From Devosia sp. 2618 (lineage in GTDB: Bacteria; Pseudomonadota; Alphaproteobacteria; Rhizobiales; Devosiaceae), in assembly GCF_040546815.1 (NCBI RefSeq), contig NZ_JBEPOO010000001.1:3410001-3474000 (forward strand): a stretch of 64,000 bases of DNA, given 5' to 3'. Positions 1-8,286 of this stretch are shown here, one piece after another. The notes below the pieces were generated by a model, which saw only the letters and a program-made list of their open reading frames with translations, made no database searches and was not told the origin of the DNA. Numbering within the stretch: the first letter of the stretch is position 1; each line of letters starts with the position of its first letter. The position numbers and the translations under genes are program-made.

Positions 1-129
1 GTGCGGCGCGGCGACCGGATTGCCCAGATGGTGATCGCACCGGTCATCGCCGCCGGGTTTGTTGTGAAGGACCAGCTTGATGAAACAGAACGCGGCAGCA
101 ATGGGTTTGGCTCGACGGGCCACCGCTAA
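1..129 (+). CDS. dut: dUTP diphosphatase, C-terminal end (partial)
   Basis: The frame is open from base 1 to TAA at 127-129 and gives the last 42 residues of dUTPase, which converts dUTP to dUMP and pyrophosphate and so keeps uracil out of DNA. The visible part contains GDRIAQMVI, the conserved motif 4, and ends in [15 protein letters not shown], the glycine-rich motif 5 arm that closes over the active site of a neighbouring subunit in the trimer. The start lies outside the window. The next gene starts inside its last 50 bases in another frame, which suggests translational coupling. Confidence 0.93.
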   Translation: MRRGDRIAQMVIAPVIAAGFVVKDQLDETERGSNGFGSTGHR

Positions 130-853
130 TCTGACCCGGCTTTGGCTGGTGGCGCTGACCGCCGTGCTGGCGCTTGCGGCGCCCGCTTTTGCCGGTGATC
201 GCGCTGCGCTCAACATCATCGGCTATTCGCCCGACAGCCGCTATTTCGCCTTTGAGGAATTTGGCGTGCAGGACGGCTCGGGCTTTGCCTATGCCAATGT
301 CTATCTGATCGATCTGAGCCAGGACCAATGGGTCAAAGGCACCCCGATCAAGGTGCAGGCCGAGGACGAACAGACGACGCTCCAAGCCGCCCGCGCCGAA
401 GCGATGGACAAGTTTGCGCCCTACATCGCCCAGCATGAGCTGACCGAGCCCGCTGACCTTCTGGCCATGGTTGGCGACGGTGCCGTCGGCATCGAGGGTA
501 ACGAGCTGGCCTTCGGCGCCATCGGCTTTATGGGCCCCGGTACGACGCAGGACCAGCACCTGCTCAAGCTCGAAACCTTCGACATTCCCGCCAATGCCAA
601 TTGTCAGCCCTTCGAGGGCGATCCGCTGCGCGGCTATGCGCTCAGCCTTGTCACCGATGGCAAGACGGTTGAGCTGCACCGCGACATCACCCTGCCCGCC
701 TCGCGCCGCTGCACGGTGACCTACCGAATCTATGGTGTCGCCGTGCCCTTCCCCGGCTGGTCCGTGGAAAACGGCGTTGCGATCATCTCGGCGTATTCCT
801 ATGGCTTTGAGGGACCGGATCGGCGCTTCCTGGCCGTGCCCCTTGGCAAATAG
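80..853 (+). CDS. DUF2259 family secreted protein
   Basis: A 257-residue protein of the DUF2259 family (predicted secreted proteins of unknown function). The N-terminus is a signal peptide: basic residues, a hydrophobic core at about residues 20-34, and an AFA cleavage site near residue 38. The mature part carries the family's [18 protein letters not shown] segment, which reads like a beta-propeller blade, and two cysteines (in NANCQPF and RRCTVTY) that could form a periplasmic disulfide. ATG at 80 is preferred because AAGGA lies 8 bases upstream; ATG at 101 is possible and keeps the signal peptide. The gene overlaps the end of dut, and its stop overlaps the probable start of the next gene. 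The function is unknown. Confidence 0.8.
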   Translation: MKQNAAAMGLARRATANLTRLWLVALTAVLALAAPAFAGDRAALNIIGYSPDSRYFAFEEFGVQDGSGFAYANVYLIDLSQDQWVKGTPIKVQAEDEQTTLQAARAEAMDKFAPYIAQHELTEPADLLAMVGDGAVGIEGNELAFGAIGFMGPGTTQDQHLLKLETFDIPANANCQPFEGDPLRGYALSLVTDGKTVELHRDITLPASRRCTVTYRIYGVAVPFPGWSVENGVAIISAYSYGFEGPDRRFLAVPLGK

Positions 854-1559
854 TCCGCTCTCGCCGGACGAAACGCGCCGCTATGCCCGCCATCTGGTGC
901 TCAAGGGCATGGGCGGGGGCGGCCAGCAGGCGCTCAAGCGCGCCCGCGTGCTGGTGGTGGGCGCGGGCGGCCTGGGCAGCCCGGTGATCGCCTATCTCGC
1001 CGGGGCCGGTGTCGGTACGCTCGGCATCATCGATCACGACACTGTCTCGCTCTCGAACCTGCAGCGGCAGGTGATCCACACCAGCATCGGCGACAACAAG
1101 GCCGACAGCGCCGCACGCTTCGCCCATGCACTCAACCCGCATGTCGACGTGGTGGTACATACCGTCCGGCTGGACGCGGACAATGCCAGCGCGATCCTCT
1201 CGGGCTACGATCTGGTGCTCGATGGCACCGACAACCTGACCACCCGCCGCATTGTCGCCAGCACCGCAGAATCACTTGGCCTGCCGCTGGTGTCGGGCGC
1301 GGTATCGATGTTTGACGGGCAGGTCACGGTCTTCGCCCCCGGCGGCCCGCGATTTGATGATCTCTATCCGGCAGAGGCAGACGACGGTGATTTACCCAGT
1401 TGCGAGGCGACGGGGATATTGGGGCCGCTCACCGGCGTTGTCGGCACGCTGATGGCCATGGAGGCCATCAAGCTGATCACCGGGATTGGCGAGCCGCTGA
1501 TCGGGCGAGTGTTGACCTATGATGGTCAGGGCGGGCGGTTCTCGGAGTTCGGCTACTAG
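843..1559 (+). CDS. HesA/MoeB/ThiF family E1-like adenylyltransferase
   Basis: A 238-residue E1-like protein. These enzymes adenylate the C-terminal Gly-Gly of a ubiquitin-like sulfur carrier (MoaD or ThiS) for molybdopterin or thiamine synthesis. The nucleotide-binding loop VLVVGAGGLGSPV is near residue 40, followed by the DHDTVSLSNLQRQ motif and DGTDNLTTR. The conserved PSC-x6-LGPLTG segment supplies the usual cysteine. The paired CxxC zinc motifs of E. coli MoeB and a C-terminal rhodanese domain are both absent, so MoeB and ThiF cannot be told apart. The family N-terminus ([14 protein letters not shown]) points to TTG at 843, overlapping the DUF2259 stop; ATG at 801 would give a longer, less family-like start. 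Confidence 0.82.
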   Translation: MANSPLSPDETRRYARHLVLKGMGGGGQQALKRARVLVVGAGGLGSPVIAYLAGAGVGTLGIIDHDTVSLSNLQRQVIHTSIGDNKADSAARFAHALNPHVDVVVHTVRLDADNASAILSGYDLVLDGTDNLTTRRIVASTAESLGLPLVSGAVSMFDGQVTVFAPGGPRFDDLYPAEADDGDLPSCEATGILGPLTGVVGTLMAMEAIKLITGIGEPLIGRVLTYDGQGGRFSEFGY

Positions 1560-1562
1560 GGC

Positions 1563-1695
1563 TGTGCCACGACCTCGTGGTTCGAGGGTCGCTGCGCTCC
1601 CGCCTCACCATGAGGTCTGTTGAAACACCAGATTCAGAGTAGCCCTCATGGTGAGGTGCTTTGCTCTTGGCAAAGCCTCGAACCACGAGGGCGTG
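1563..1695. repeat. Two-unit intergenic palindrome, family A copy 1
   Basis: The element lies between the convergent ends of the E1-like gene and fabB. The outer arms are exact 15-base inverted copies: CCTCGTGGTTCGAGG at 1573-1587 and its complement at 1676-1690. The inner arms CCTCACCATGAGG (1603-1615) and CCTCATGGTGAGG (1644-1656) are also exact complements. It can be read as two hairpin units (1573-1615 and 1644-1690) or one nested cruciform. Related copies lie at 4178, 9183, 11902 and 59351. The two-palindrome layout resembles the RIME/REP-type elements of rhizobia. Confidence 0.85.
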
Positions 1696-1705
1696 CCCCT
1701 AATCG

Positions 1706-2932
1706 CTATGCGTCCGGATGCTTGAACACCAGCGCGGCATTGGTCCCGCCAAAGCCGAACGAATTGCTCAGCACCACGCCCAGATCCACGTTATCGCGGC
1801 GCTGCTGGATGATGGGCATGTCGGCAAAGGCCGGGTCGAGATTGTCAATATTGGCGCTGGCGGCGATGAAGCGGTGCTTCATCATCAGCATCGAAAAGAT
1901 CGCTTCATGCACGCCGGTGGCGCCCTGGCTGTGGCCGGTCAGCGACTTGGTCGCCGAAATGGGCGGGCACTTGTCTTCGTTGCCGAACAGCGCGCGGATC
2001 GCCTCAATTTCCTTGGCATCGCCAACGGGCGTCGAGGTCGCGTGCGGGTTGATGTAGTCGACCTTGGCGCCGACATGCTCGAGCGCCATGCGCATGCAGC
2101 GCTCGGCGCCTTCGCCCGATGGCGCCACCATGTCGAGACCATCCGAAGTCGCGCCATAGCCGACCAGTTCGGCCCAGATCTTGGCGCCACGCGCCTTGGC
2201 ATGTTCGTATTCTTCGAGCACCAGCACGCCAGCGCCGCCCGAAATCACAAAGCCATCGCGGGCAGCGTCATAGGCGCGCGAGGCCTTTTGTGGCGTCGCA
2301 TTATAGCTTGAGCTCAGCGCGCCCATGGCGTCGAACAGGTCGGTCAGCGTCCAGTCGAGGTCTTCGTGGCCACCGGCAAAGACGATGTCCTGCTTGCCCA
2401 GCATGATCTGCTCCATGCCATTGCCGATGCAATGCTTGGAGGTCGCGCAGGCGGCGGTGATCGAATAGTTGACGCCCTTGATGCCGAACGAGGTCGCCAG
2501 CGTGGCCGAGGCCGTCGAGCCCATGGCCTTTGGCACGGCCAGCGGCCCAATGCGCTTGGGGCTGGTGTTCTTGCGGGTGATGTCGGCGGCTTCGACGATC
2601 GTGCGCGTCGAGCTGCCGCCCGAACCCATCACGATGCCGGTCCGTGGATTGGAAATGTCGGCTTCCTCAAGCCCTGCATCGGCAATGGCCTGCTGCATGG
2701 CGAGGTAGTTCCAGGCGGCGCCGCGACCCATGAAACGGGTGACGCGACGGTCGAGCATTTCAAACGGATCGATGCGGGGGTCGCCTTTGACGTGGCTGCG
2801 GAAGCCAAGTTCCGCATAGTCCTCGGCAAACACGGTGCCAGGCTTGGCCTGCCGCAAGCTTTCGGTGACCTCGTCCAGCGAATTGCCGATCGAGGAAATG
2901 ATGCCCATGCCGGTTACGACAACTCGTCTCAT
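1706..2932 (-). CDS. fabB: Beta-ketoacyl-ACP synthase I (FabB)
   Basis: A 408-residue condensing enzyme of type II fatty-acid synthesis that elongates acyl-ACPs with malonyl-ACP; FabB is needed to elongate cis-3-decenoyl-ACP made by FabA. The thiolase-fold triad is visible: the nucleophilic cysteine in [14 protein letters not shown], and the two histidines in [11 protein letters not shown] and [12 protein letters not shown]. The N-terminus [16 protein letters not shown] and the length match the family. It lies 81 bases downstream of fabA on the same strand, the usual fabA-fabB unit for anaerobic-type unsaturated fatty-acid synthesis. The fabI gene that often follows in Hyphomicrobiales is absent; an intergenic repeat follows instead. 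Confidence 0.96.
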   Translation of the reverse strand: MRRVVVTGMGIISSIGNSLDEVTESLRQAKPGTVFAEDYAELGFRSHVKGDPRIDPFEMLDRRVTRFMGRGAAWNYLAMQQAIADAGLEEADISNPRTGIVMGSGGSSTRTIVEAADITRKNTSPKRIGPLAVPKAMGSTASATLATSFGIKGVNYSITAACATSKHCIGNGMEQIMLGKQDIVFAGGHEDLDWTLTDLFDAMGALSSSYNATPQKASRAYDAARDGFVISGGAGVLVLEEYEHAKARGAKIWAELVGYGATSDGLDMVAPSGEGAERCMRMALEHVGAKVDYINPHATSTPVGDAKEIEAIRALFGNEDKCPPISATKSLTGHSQGATGVHEAIFSMLMMKHRFIAASANIDNLDPAFADMPIIQQRRDNVDLGVVLSNSFGFGGTNAALVFKHPDA

Positions 2933-3013
2933 TGTATCCCCGCTCCGTCGTGTCGATTGGGCGTCGCTTGGCCCGACGCCTCGTTATTAGATTGTGTGTC
3001 CGTAGCCTGAAAG

Positions 3014-3544
3014 CTAGGCGTTTTTCTGGTCGTGCAGCTGTGCTTCGGTAAACAAGCCAACGCGCAAGTCCTTGGCTTCGTAGATCACTTTACCGTCAGC
3101 CTTGACCCAACCATCGGCAATGCCAAGCGTCAGGCGCGAGCGCATGACGCGCTTGAGGTCGATGCCATATTCGACCAGCTTGACGTCGTCGGTCACCTGG
3201 CCGGTGAACTTGATTTCGCCGCCGAGGGCACGGCCCTTGCCGGGCTGGCCGATCCAGCTCAGGAAAAAGCCGGTCATCTGCCAGATGGCGTCAAGGCCAA
3301 GGCAGCCGGGCATAACCGGGTCGCCGATGAAGTGGCATTTGAAGAACCAGAGGTCTGGATTGACGTCGAGTTCAGCGCGCACCTGGCCCTTGCCATAGGC
3401 GCCGCCGGTTTCGTCGATCTGGGTGATGCGATCAAACATCAGCATCGGTGGGGCTGGCAGACGTGCATCGCCCTGACCCGGCAATTCACCACGGCCATGC
3501 GCGAGCAGTTCTTCGTACCCAAATGAGTGCTGACGGTCAGCCAT
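3014..3544 (-). CDS. fabA: 3-hydroxydecanoyl-ACP dehydratase/isomerase (FabA)
   Basis: A 176-residue bifunctional dehydratase/isomerase that makes trans-2-decenoyl-ACP and isomerises it to the cis-3 form, the branch point to unsaturated fatty acids. The active-site histidine is in [16 protein letters not shown] and the aspartate in [11 protein letters not shown], the classic FabA pair. The start at 3544 gives [20 protein letters not shown], which matches FabA N-termini; the open frame continues upstream only by chance. It is transcribed away from irr, with 180 bases between the two genes, an arrangement common in alphaproteobacteria. Confidence 0.96.
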   Translation of the reverse strand: MADRQHSFGYEELLAHGRGELPGQGDARLPAPPMLMFDRITQIDETGGAYGKGQVRAELDVNPDLWFFKCHFIGDPVMPGCLGLDAIWQMTGFFLSWIGQPGKGRALGGEIKFTGQVTDDVKLVEYGIDLKRVMRSRLTLGIADGWVKADGKVIYEAKDLRVGLFTEAQLHDQKNA

Positions 3545-3657
3545 GCCTGATACCCCAGTTAAACTAAGGTTTGTCTCGTATAGGCGCGCGTGGGGAGGGT
3601 CAAGCCGCGCCGTCTTGACCATTTGGCGCAAAGGCTTGTCTGCGACGGCCGTGACGC

Positions 3658-3686
3658 TTGTATGAAATTTCTGCCATAGTTATAAG
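3658..3686 (+). promoter_or_regulatory. Candidate sigma-70 promoter of irr
   Basis: TTGTAT at 3658-3663 and TATAAG at 3681-3686 are separated by exactly 17 bases, and irr starts 38 bases further on at 3725 with AAGGA as ribosome binding site (3716-3720). In the opposite direction a weaker pair lies before fabA (TTGACC and TATACG, 15 bases apart). I found no clear Irr box (TTTAGAA-type inverted repeat) here. Confidence 0.45.
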
Positions 3687-3724
3687 GAACCAAGAAATCC
3701 GGCCCTTTCGCGCCCAAGGACCCA

Positions 3725-4171
3725 ATGACTGAACGCACCTTGACCGCCCGCACTCTCCCGTCGCGCAAGCCTTGCCTGACTGCCGTCTTGCGGATGGCCG
3801 GTCTGCGTCCGACCCGTCAGCGCGTTGCGCTTGCCGAACTGTTGTTCGGCGGACCGCACCGTCACGTCAGCGCCGAACAGCTGCATGGCGAAGCCTCCGA
3901 TGCGCGGGTCAATGTGTCGCTGGCCACCATCTACAACACGCTGCACCAGTTCCACGAAGCCGGCCTGCTGCGCGAAGTGGCGGTCGATGCATCGCGCTCC
4001 TATTTCGATACCGACACCTCCGACCACCACCATTTCTATGTGGAAGACGAGCAGCGGATGATCGACATCCCGGCCTCTTCGGTCGAGTTCCTGACCCTGC
4101 CCGAAGCCCCCAAAGGCATGAAGGTGAGCCATGTCGACGTGGTCATCCGGGTTCGCAAGGCACAAGCCTAA
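3725..4171 (+). CDS. irr: Irr family iron response regulator (Fur superfamily)
   Basis: A 148-residue Fur-superfamily regulator. Irr represses or activates iron and heme genes in alphaproteobacteria and is destabilised or inactivated when heme is available. The winged-helix segment GLRPTRQRVALAELLF-x-VSLATIYNTLHQFHEAGLL spans about residues 22-85, followed by TSDHHHFYVED, the three-histidine second heme site, and the Irr-typical ending HVDVVIRVR. The Bradyrhizobium-type Cys-Pro heme regulatory motif is missing; the only nearby cysteine reads KPCL, as in the rhizobial Irr class that lacks that motif. It is divergent from fabA. DHHHF and SHVDVVIR separate Irr from Mur/Fur. Confidence 0.93.
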   Translation: MTERTLTARTLPSRKPCLTAVLRMAGLRPTRQRVALAELLFGGPHRHVSAEQLHGEASDARVNVSLATIYNTLHQFHEAGLLREVAVDASRSYFDTDTSDHHHFYVEDEQRMIDIPASSVEFLTLPEAPKGMKVSHVDVVIRVRKAQA

Positions 4172-4177
4172 CGGTAC

Positions 4178-4333
4178 TGTGCCACGCCCTCGTGGTTCGA
4201 GGCTTTGCTGCGCAAAGCAGGTCACCATGAGGACTACTGAAACACAGCACTCAGAGTAGCCCTCATGGTGAGGTGCGAGTTCCTCACGAGCCTCGAACCA
4301 CCCTCATCCTGAGCTTGTCGAAGGAGGGCGTGA
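4178..4333. repeat. Two-unit intergenic palindrome, family A copy 2 (chimeric right arm)
   Basis: The element begins 6 bases after irr ends. The left unit CCTCGTGGTTCGAGG (4188-4202) with TCACCATGAGG (4222-4232) and the right unit CCTCATGGTGAGG (4261-4273) with CCTCGAACCAC (4291-4301) repeat copy 1. The right arm is interrupted: a segment of the CATCCTGAGCTTGTCGAAGG type (4302-4327) replaces the final GAG of the outer stem, after which GGGCGTG resumes. The remaining 155 bases to the next gene at 4489 hold no gene or motif that I can support. Confidence 0.8.
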
Positions 4334-4488
4334 CCCAACTGCCCCAGCCCCCCTAAATCGGCCCCATTAGCGCCAAAACTGCCTTTGTCCAGCCCCCGCG
4401 CGGCGCGAAAATCGCCATGGGTGACGGTGACACGGGCCACCCCATCGCCCATATTGCGTGCCGGACGAAACAGCGGCAAGGGTGGCCA

Positions 4489-5325
4489 ATGAGCCAAAAG
4501 GTCAATCTAAACGCCTATTTCGAGCGAATCGGCTTTGCCGGATCGATAGCCCCGACCTTGGCCACACTCGAAACAATTCATGCGCTGCACCCAGCAGTCA
4601 TCCCCTTTGAAAACCTCAATCCGCTGCTTGGCCTGCCGGTTGGCCTGGCTTTGCCCGAGATCGAGAAGAAGCTTCTGCACGAAAAGCGCGGCGGCTATTG
4701 CTACGAGCATAACCTGTTGCTGATGGCGATCCTGCGCGAGCTCGATTTCTCGGTGAAGGGGCTCGCCGCGCGGGTGTTGTGGAACAGGGCCGACGAGGCC
4801 GTGACCAAAGCGACCCACATGCTGCTGCTCGTTGAAATCGGCGGCGCCAGTTATGTGACCGATGTGGGCTTTGGCGGATTGACGCTGACCGCCCCGCTCA
4901 AGCTCAAGGCCGATGTCGAACAGACCACGCCGCATGAGACCTATCGCCTGGTGGGCGGCGATCCCGAATGGCGGCTTGAGGTCAAGATCGGCCATGGATG
5001 GAAGCCGCTTTATGCCTTCGATACGTCCGAAAAGACGGTCGAGGACTATGCCGCCACCAATCAATACCTGTCGACCGATCCAGAATCGCCGTTCCGCCAT
5101 GAACTGCGCGTCGCCCTGTCACCGCAGGGCAAGCGGCTGGCTCTGCTTAACAACCGGCTGACCACGCACGTGATCGACGCGCCGTCGGAAAGCCAGCAAC
5201 TGACCAGCGTTGCCGATTTGCGCGATACGCTATCGGGCACGTTCGGCATTACGCTGCCATCGGCCGAGCTGCTCGATCCCAAGCTCGAAGTGATCCTGGC
5301 CGACGCCGGCGTCGAGGAGATCTGA
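4489..5325 (+). CDS. nat: Arylamine N-acetyltransferase
   Basis: A 278-residue cytosolic NAT that moves an acetyl group from acetyl-CoA to arylamines or hydrazines through a thioester on cysteine. The full triad is present at family-typical positions: Cys71 (RGGYCYEHN), His110 (THMLLLVEIGG) and Asp125 (YVTDVGFGG). The start at 4489 gives MSQKVNLNAYFERIG, the family N-terminus; the frame is open further upstream but that part is unlike NAT. It starts an accessory rightward run with YdeI-like, DUF1697 and ribokinase genes, with only one base between its stop and the next ATG. Confidence 0.95.
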   Translation: MSQKVNLNAYFERIGFAGSIAPTLATLETIHALHPAVIPFENLNPLLGLPVGLALPEIEKKLLHEKRGGYCYEHNLLLMAILRELDFSVKGLAARVLWNRADEAVTKATHMLLLVEIGGASYVTDVGFGGLTLTAPLKLKADVEQTTPHETYRLVGGDPEWRLEVKIGHGWKPLYAFDTSEKTVEDYAATNQYLSTDPESPFRHELRVALSPQGKRLALLNNRLTTHVIDAPSESQQLTSVADLRDTLSGTFGITLPSAELLDPKLEVILADAGVEEI

Positions 5326-5326
5326 C

Positions 5327-5923
5327 ATGGCGCCCGTGGCGGTCGATCCGGACAAAATCCGCGAGTTCGCCACGGCGCGGGCTTTCTATGACTGGCTTTC
5401 GGCCAACCACGACAAAGCCGACGAGATCTGGATCCGCATCTTTAAAAAGGCCAGCGGTCGCCCCACGATCACTGCCGTCGAGGCCATCGAGGTCGTCTTG
5501 TGCTGGGGCTGGATCGACGCGATCAAGAAAAGCTGGGACGAAATTTCGTTCGTCCAGCGCTATTGCCCGCGCCGCGCCAAATCGGTGTGGAGCCAGATCA
5601 ATCGCGACAATGTCGCCAAGCTGATCGACGATGGCCGCATGACGAGACATGGTCTCGCCCATGTCGAAACCGCCAAGGCCGACGGCCGCTGGGACGCGGC
5701 CTACGCCACCACCATGGAGCCGCCCGCCGACCTGTTGGCGGCCATCGAGGATAGCCCGGCAGCGCTCGACACCTATCGTACGCTGACCTCGCAGAACCGC
5801 TTCGCGCTGACCTTTCGTGTCGTCGCGCTCAAGACCCCGGCCACTCGCGCCAAAAAAATCGCGGGCTTTGTCGAGATGCTGGCGCGCGGCGAGACCATTT
5901 ATCCGCAAAAGCCGGCCAAATGA
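5327..5923 (+). CDS. YdeI/OmpD-associated family protein
   Basis: A 198-residue protein of the bacteriocin-protection YdeI/OmpD-associated family. The family hallmarks are visible: FATARAFYDWLSANH near the N-terminus, WIRIFKKASGRPTIT, the tryptophan-rich EVVLCWGWIDAIKK, and the basic WSQINRDNVAKL segment, with a C-terminal TRAKKIAGFVEML part. The biochemical activity is not established; E. coli YdeI has been linked to stress and peptide resistance. It is tightly spaced after nat and overlaps the next gene by 4 bases, so the three are probably co-transcribed. Confidence 0.85.
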   Translation: MAPVAVDPDKIREFATARAFYDWLSANHDKADEIWIRIFKKASGRPTITAVEAIEVVLCWGWIDAIKKSWDEISFVQRYCPRRAKSVWSQINRDNVAKLIDDGRMTRHGLAHVETAKADGRWDAAYATTMEPPADLLAAIEDSPAALDTYRTLTSQNRFALTFRVVALKTPATRAKKIAGFVEMLARGETIYPQKPAK

Positions 5924-6441
5924 GCCGCCACCTCGCCCTGTTGCGCGGAGTCAATCTGGGCAAGCGCCAGGTCAAGAGCGCCGACCTCAAGGCCGCGTTC
6001 GAGGCGATGGGCTTTGCCAATGTCAAAACCCTCCTGGCCAGCGGCAACGTGCTGTTCGATGCGGAGAAGCCCGACCGGGCGGCCATCGAGGCGGCACTGG
6101 AACAGCGCTTCGGCTTTGATGTGGGCACGATCTTGCGCAGCCATGAGCAGCTTGCCGCCATGGTTGCCGCAAAACCGTTCGGCGCGCGAGTCGAGGATCA
6201 CGACACCAAACTCTATGTGACCTTTATCGAGGACCAGAACGCCAGATCCCTGCCGATGCCCTGCGCCGTGGCGAGGGATTTTGAGGTCGTCCATCTCACC
6301 GATGGCGAAATCTACATCGTCGCGCACCGGCTGCCCAATGGGCGGTTTGGGGAAGGCATGGACCAGATCTGGAAGCACTTTGGCAAAAAGCGTCTCTGGA
6401 CCTCGCGCAACTGGAACACCGTGATAAAAGCCGCAGCATAA
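5920..6441 (+). CDS. DUF1697 domain-containing protein
   Basis: A 173-residue DUF1697 protein. The typical N-terminus MSRHLALLRGVNLGKRQVK is followed by DLKAAFEAMGFANVKTLLASGNVLF, a ferredoxin-like beta-alpha-beta unit, and the C-terminal TSRNWNTVIK segment that closes nearly all members. The start overlaps the YdeI-like stop as ATGA, indicating coupled translation. The family's function is not known. The sequence shows no signal peptide or membrane segment, so it should be cytosolic. Confidence 0.87.
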   Translation: MSRHLALLRGVNLGKRQVKSADLKAAFEAMGFANVKTLLASGNVLFDAEKPDRAAIEAALEQRFGFDVGTILRSHEQLAAMVAAKPFGARVEDHDTKLYVTFIEDQNARSLPMPCAVARDFEVVHLTDGEIYIVAHRLPNGRFGEGMDQIWKHFGKKRLWTSRNWNTVIKAAA

Positions 6442-6461
6442 GTGGCTGGGAGGCCCCGCAC

Positions 6462-7358
6462 ATGATTACCGTTTTCGGCTCTACCAATCTCGATCAGGTC
6501 GGCACGGTCAGCCGCCTGCCCAAGCCGGGCGAAACCGTTGCCGGTGGCACGTTTTCGATGGCGGCGGGTGGCAAGGGCGCCAATCAGGCGCTGGCGGCGC
6601 GCCGCGCCGGAGCCGATGTGCGGCACATTTCGGCGGTGGGCGACGATGCCTTTGCCGATCTGGCGCTGGAGCTGCTCAAGGCCGATGGCGTTGATCTCTC
6701 CGAGGTCAAGACCACGCCAAATCCGACCGGCATCGCCATGATCTTTGTCGACACCCATGGCGAAAACGTCATCGCCATCCTGCCCGGCGCCAATGGCACC
6801 GTGTCGGCCGATCAGGCCGAGGTTGCGCTCAAGAGCCTGAGCAAGGGCTCGGTGCTGCTGCTGCAGCAGGAAGTGCCGCAGGAGGCCACCGTACGCGCGC
6901 TCGATCTGGCCAAGGCGCAGGGCGTCACCTCGATCCTCAATACCGCCCCCTTCATCGAAACCACTAAAGCCATCGCGCCCAAGGCGGCGATCCTGATTGC
7001 CAACGAAACCGAGTTTGAACTGCTCACCGGTCGCGGCATCGATGAACTCGACGCCGCCATGGCCGACTGGGCAAAGACCCATGCGCAGACCGTCATCGTG
7101 ACGCTCGGTGCCGATGGTGCCAAGGCCGTCACCAGGGACGGCGAAAAGATTGCCGTGCCCGCCATGAAGGTGAAGCCGGTCGATACCACCGGCGCCGGCG
7201 ATACGTTCTGCGGCTATCTCGCCGCCGGGCTCGATCAGGGCCTTGATCTGGAAACCGCGATGCGGCGCGCCGTGGTGGCCGCCAGCCTTGCCTGCCTCAA
7301 GGCCGGCGCGCAGCCCGCCATCCCGACTGCAGTCGAGGTCGACGCGGCACTGGGTTAG
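6462..7358 (+). CDS. rbsK: Ribokinase (PfkB family)
   Basis: A 298-residue PfkB-family kinase that phosphorylates D-ribose at O5 with ATP to feed the pentose phosphate pathway. The N-terminal sugar-binding motif GSTNLDQVG and GGKGANQALAARRAGA fit ribokinase. The second PfkB signature DTTGAGDTFCGYLAAGL near residues 240-255 carries the catalytic aspartate and the anion hole. No ribose transporter or rbs regulator lies nearby, so the true substrate could be another pentose or nucleoside sugar. It is the last gene of the rightward run that starts with nat. Confidence 0.9.
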   Translation: MITVFGSTNLDQVGTVSRLPKPGETVAGGTFSMAAGGKGANQALAARRAGADVRHISAVGDDAFADLALELLKADGVDLSEVKTTPNPTGIAMIFVDTHGENVIAILPGANGTVSADQAEVALKSLSKGSVLLLQQEVPQEATVRALDLAKAQGVTSILNTAPFIETTKAIAPKAAILIANETEFELLTGRGIDELDAAMADWAKTHAQTVIVTLGADGAKAVTRDGEKIAVPAMKVKPVDTTGAGDTFCGYLAAGLDQGLDLETAMRRAVVAASLACLKAGAQPAIPTAVEVDAALG

Positions 7359-7376
7359 GTTTTTAGACGGAATCCC

Positions 7377-7483
7377 CCACCTAACCTCCCCCTGATAGGG
7401 GGAGGAACAGATCGAGCTTTTGGTCACCATACCGCCACGACCACTGCGCAGCGCGTCCCCCTTTTCAGGGGAGGTTCGGAGGG
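7377..7483. repeat. C/G-rich intergenic palindromes, family C
   Basis: Between the convergent ends of rbsK and infC there are two related C/G-rich palindromes. CCTCCCCC and GGGGGAGG flank TGATA at 7385-7405, and CCCCCTTTTCAGGGGAGG followed by GGAGGG lies at about 7457-7483. Together they look like the two ends of one dispersed element of about 100 bases. A similar CCCCCTCCC/GGGGGAGGG pair occurs at 59176-59185 and 59320-59329. Confidence 0.6.
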
Positions 7484-7517
7484 AGGCCTCTACCTTCTCT
7501 CCCCACCACCAAAAACA

Positions 7518-7548
7518 AAAAGGGCAGGACCACCGGACCTGCCCTTTT
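7518..7548 (-). terminator. Rho-independent terminator of infC
   Basis: The stem AAAAGGGCAGG (7518-7528) pairs with CCTGCCCTTTT (7538-7548) around a 9-base loop. Read on the minus strand it starts 23 bases after the infC stop and runs into TTTTTGTTTTT, a good U-tract. It could also stop rightward transcription from rbsK. Confidence 0.85.
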
Positions 7549-7570
7549 CATTATCGCGATACCGTCGCCC

Positions 7571-8107
7571 CTATTTGGGCGCCAGCACCATGACCATCTG
7601 GCGGCCTTCGGAACGGGGCTGCGACTCGACCTTGGCGATGGCCTCGGTCTGGTCCTTCACCTTGATCAGCAACTGCATGCCGAGTTCCTGGTGCGCCATT
7701 TCGCGGCCACGGAAACGCATGGTCACCTTGACCCGGTCGCCGTCGTCGAGGAAGCGCTGCACGGCCTTCATCTTGGTCTCGTAGTCGTGCGTGTCGATGT
7801 TGGGACGGAGCTGGACTTCCTTGACCTCAATCACCTTCTGCTTCTTGCGCGCTTCGGCCGCCTTCTTCTGGGCAGCATATTTGAAGCGCCCGAGGTCGAG
7901 CATCTTGGCGACCGGCGGGACAGCATTGGGAGAGATCAGAACGAGGTCCAGACCCTGTTCCTGTGCTTCTGCAAGAGCCGCGCGGGTATTGACGATACCG
8001 CGGTTCTCGCCTTCAGCGTCGATGAGTTGGACATCGGCGCTGGTGATATCTTCGTTAGAGAGCGGCCCATCTTTCTGGGGCGCGACGGGTCTCATGGGAC
8101 GACGAAT
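7571..8107 (-). CDS. infC: Translation initiation factor IF-3, AUU start
   Basis: A 178-residue IF-3, which binds the 30S subunit, blocks 50S joining and proofreads start codons. The family segments [52 protein letters not shown] and [16 protein letters not shown] are all present. The family N-terminus (IRRP[11 protein letters not shown]) begins at an ATT codon at 8107 with AAGGA 9 bases before it. An ATG at 8095 would remove four family residues and has no comparable ribosome site. AUU lets IF-3 discriminate against its own mRNA, the E. coli autoregulation. No rpmI-rplT follows; a terminator does. Confidence 0.95.
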   Translation of the reverse strand: MRRPMRPVAPQKDGPLSNEDITSADVQLIDAEGENRGIVNTRAALAEAQEQGLDLVLISPNAVPPVAKMLDLGRFKYAAQKKAAEARKKQKVIEVKEVQLRPNIDTHDYETKMKAVQRFLDDGDRVKVTMRFRGREMAHQELGMQLLIKVKDQTEAIAKVESQPRSEGRQMVMVLAPK

Positions 8108-8151
8108 GGCAAACGATCCTTGTGTTATTAAGCCAATTGGTGAAATCGGGC

Positions 8152-8182
8152 ATAAAATCGTGTTACGCGGACGATAAGTCAA
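8152..8182 (-). promoter_or_regulatory. Candidate infC promoter
   Basis: On the minus strand TTGACT (8182-8177) is a five-of-six match to the -35 box. An A/T-rich GATTTTAT stretch (about 8159-8152) sits 17 bases downstream as a poor -10 region. This would give a leader of about 40 bases before the AUU start. The good -35 box and the position are the main support. Confidence 0.35.
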
Positions 8183-8286
8183 CTGGCAAATAGGCGGAAA
8201 TTCCGGCCTGTTGCGCCATTGAAACGCCGCGATGACCTCTCCCCGGTCGTGTGGCTAACGAAGCGTGTCCGCCCAGGGTAGATTTT

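Noticed and set aside
843-1559. Naming the E1-like gene moeB or thiF.
   Set aside because: No CxxC zinc pairs, rhodanese domain or neighbouring moa/thi genes decide between them.
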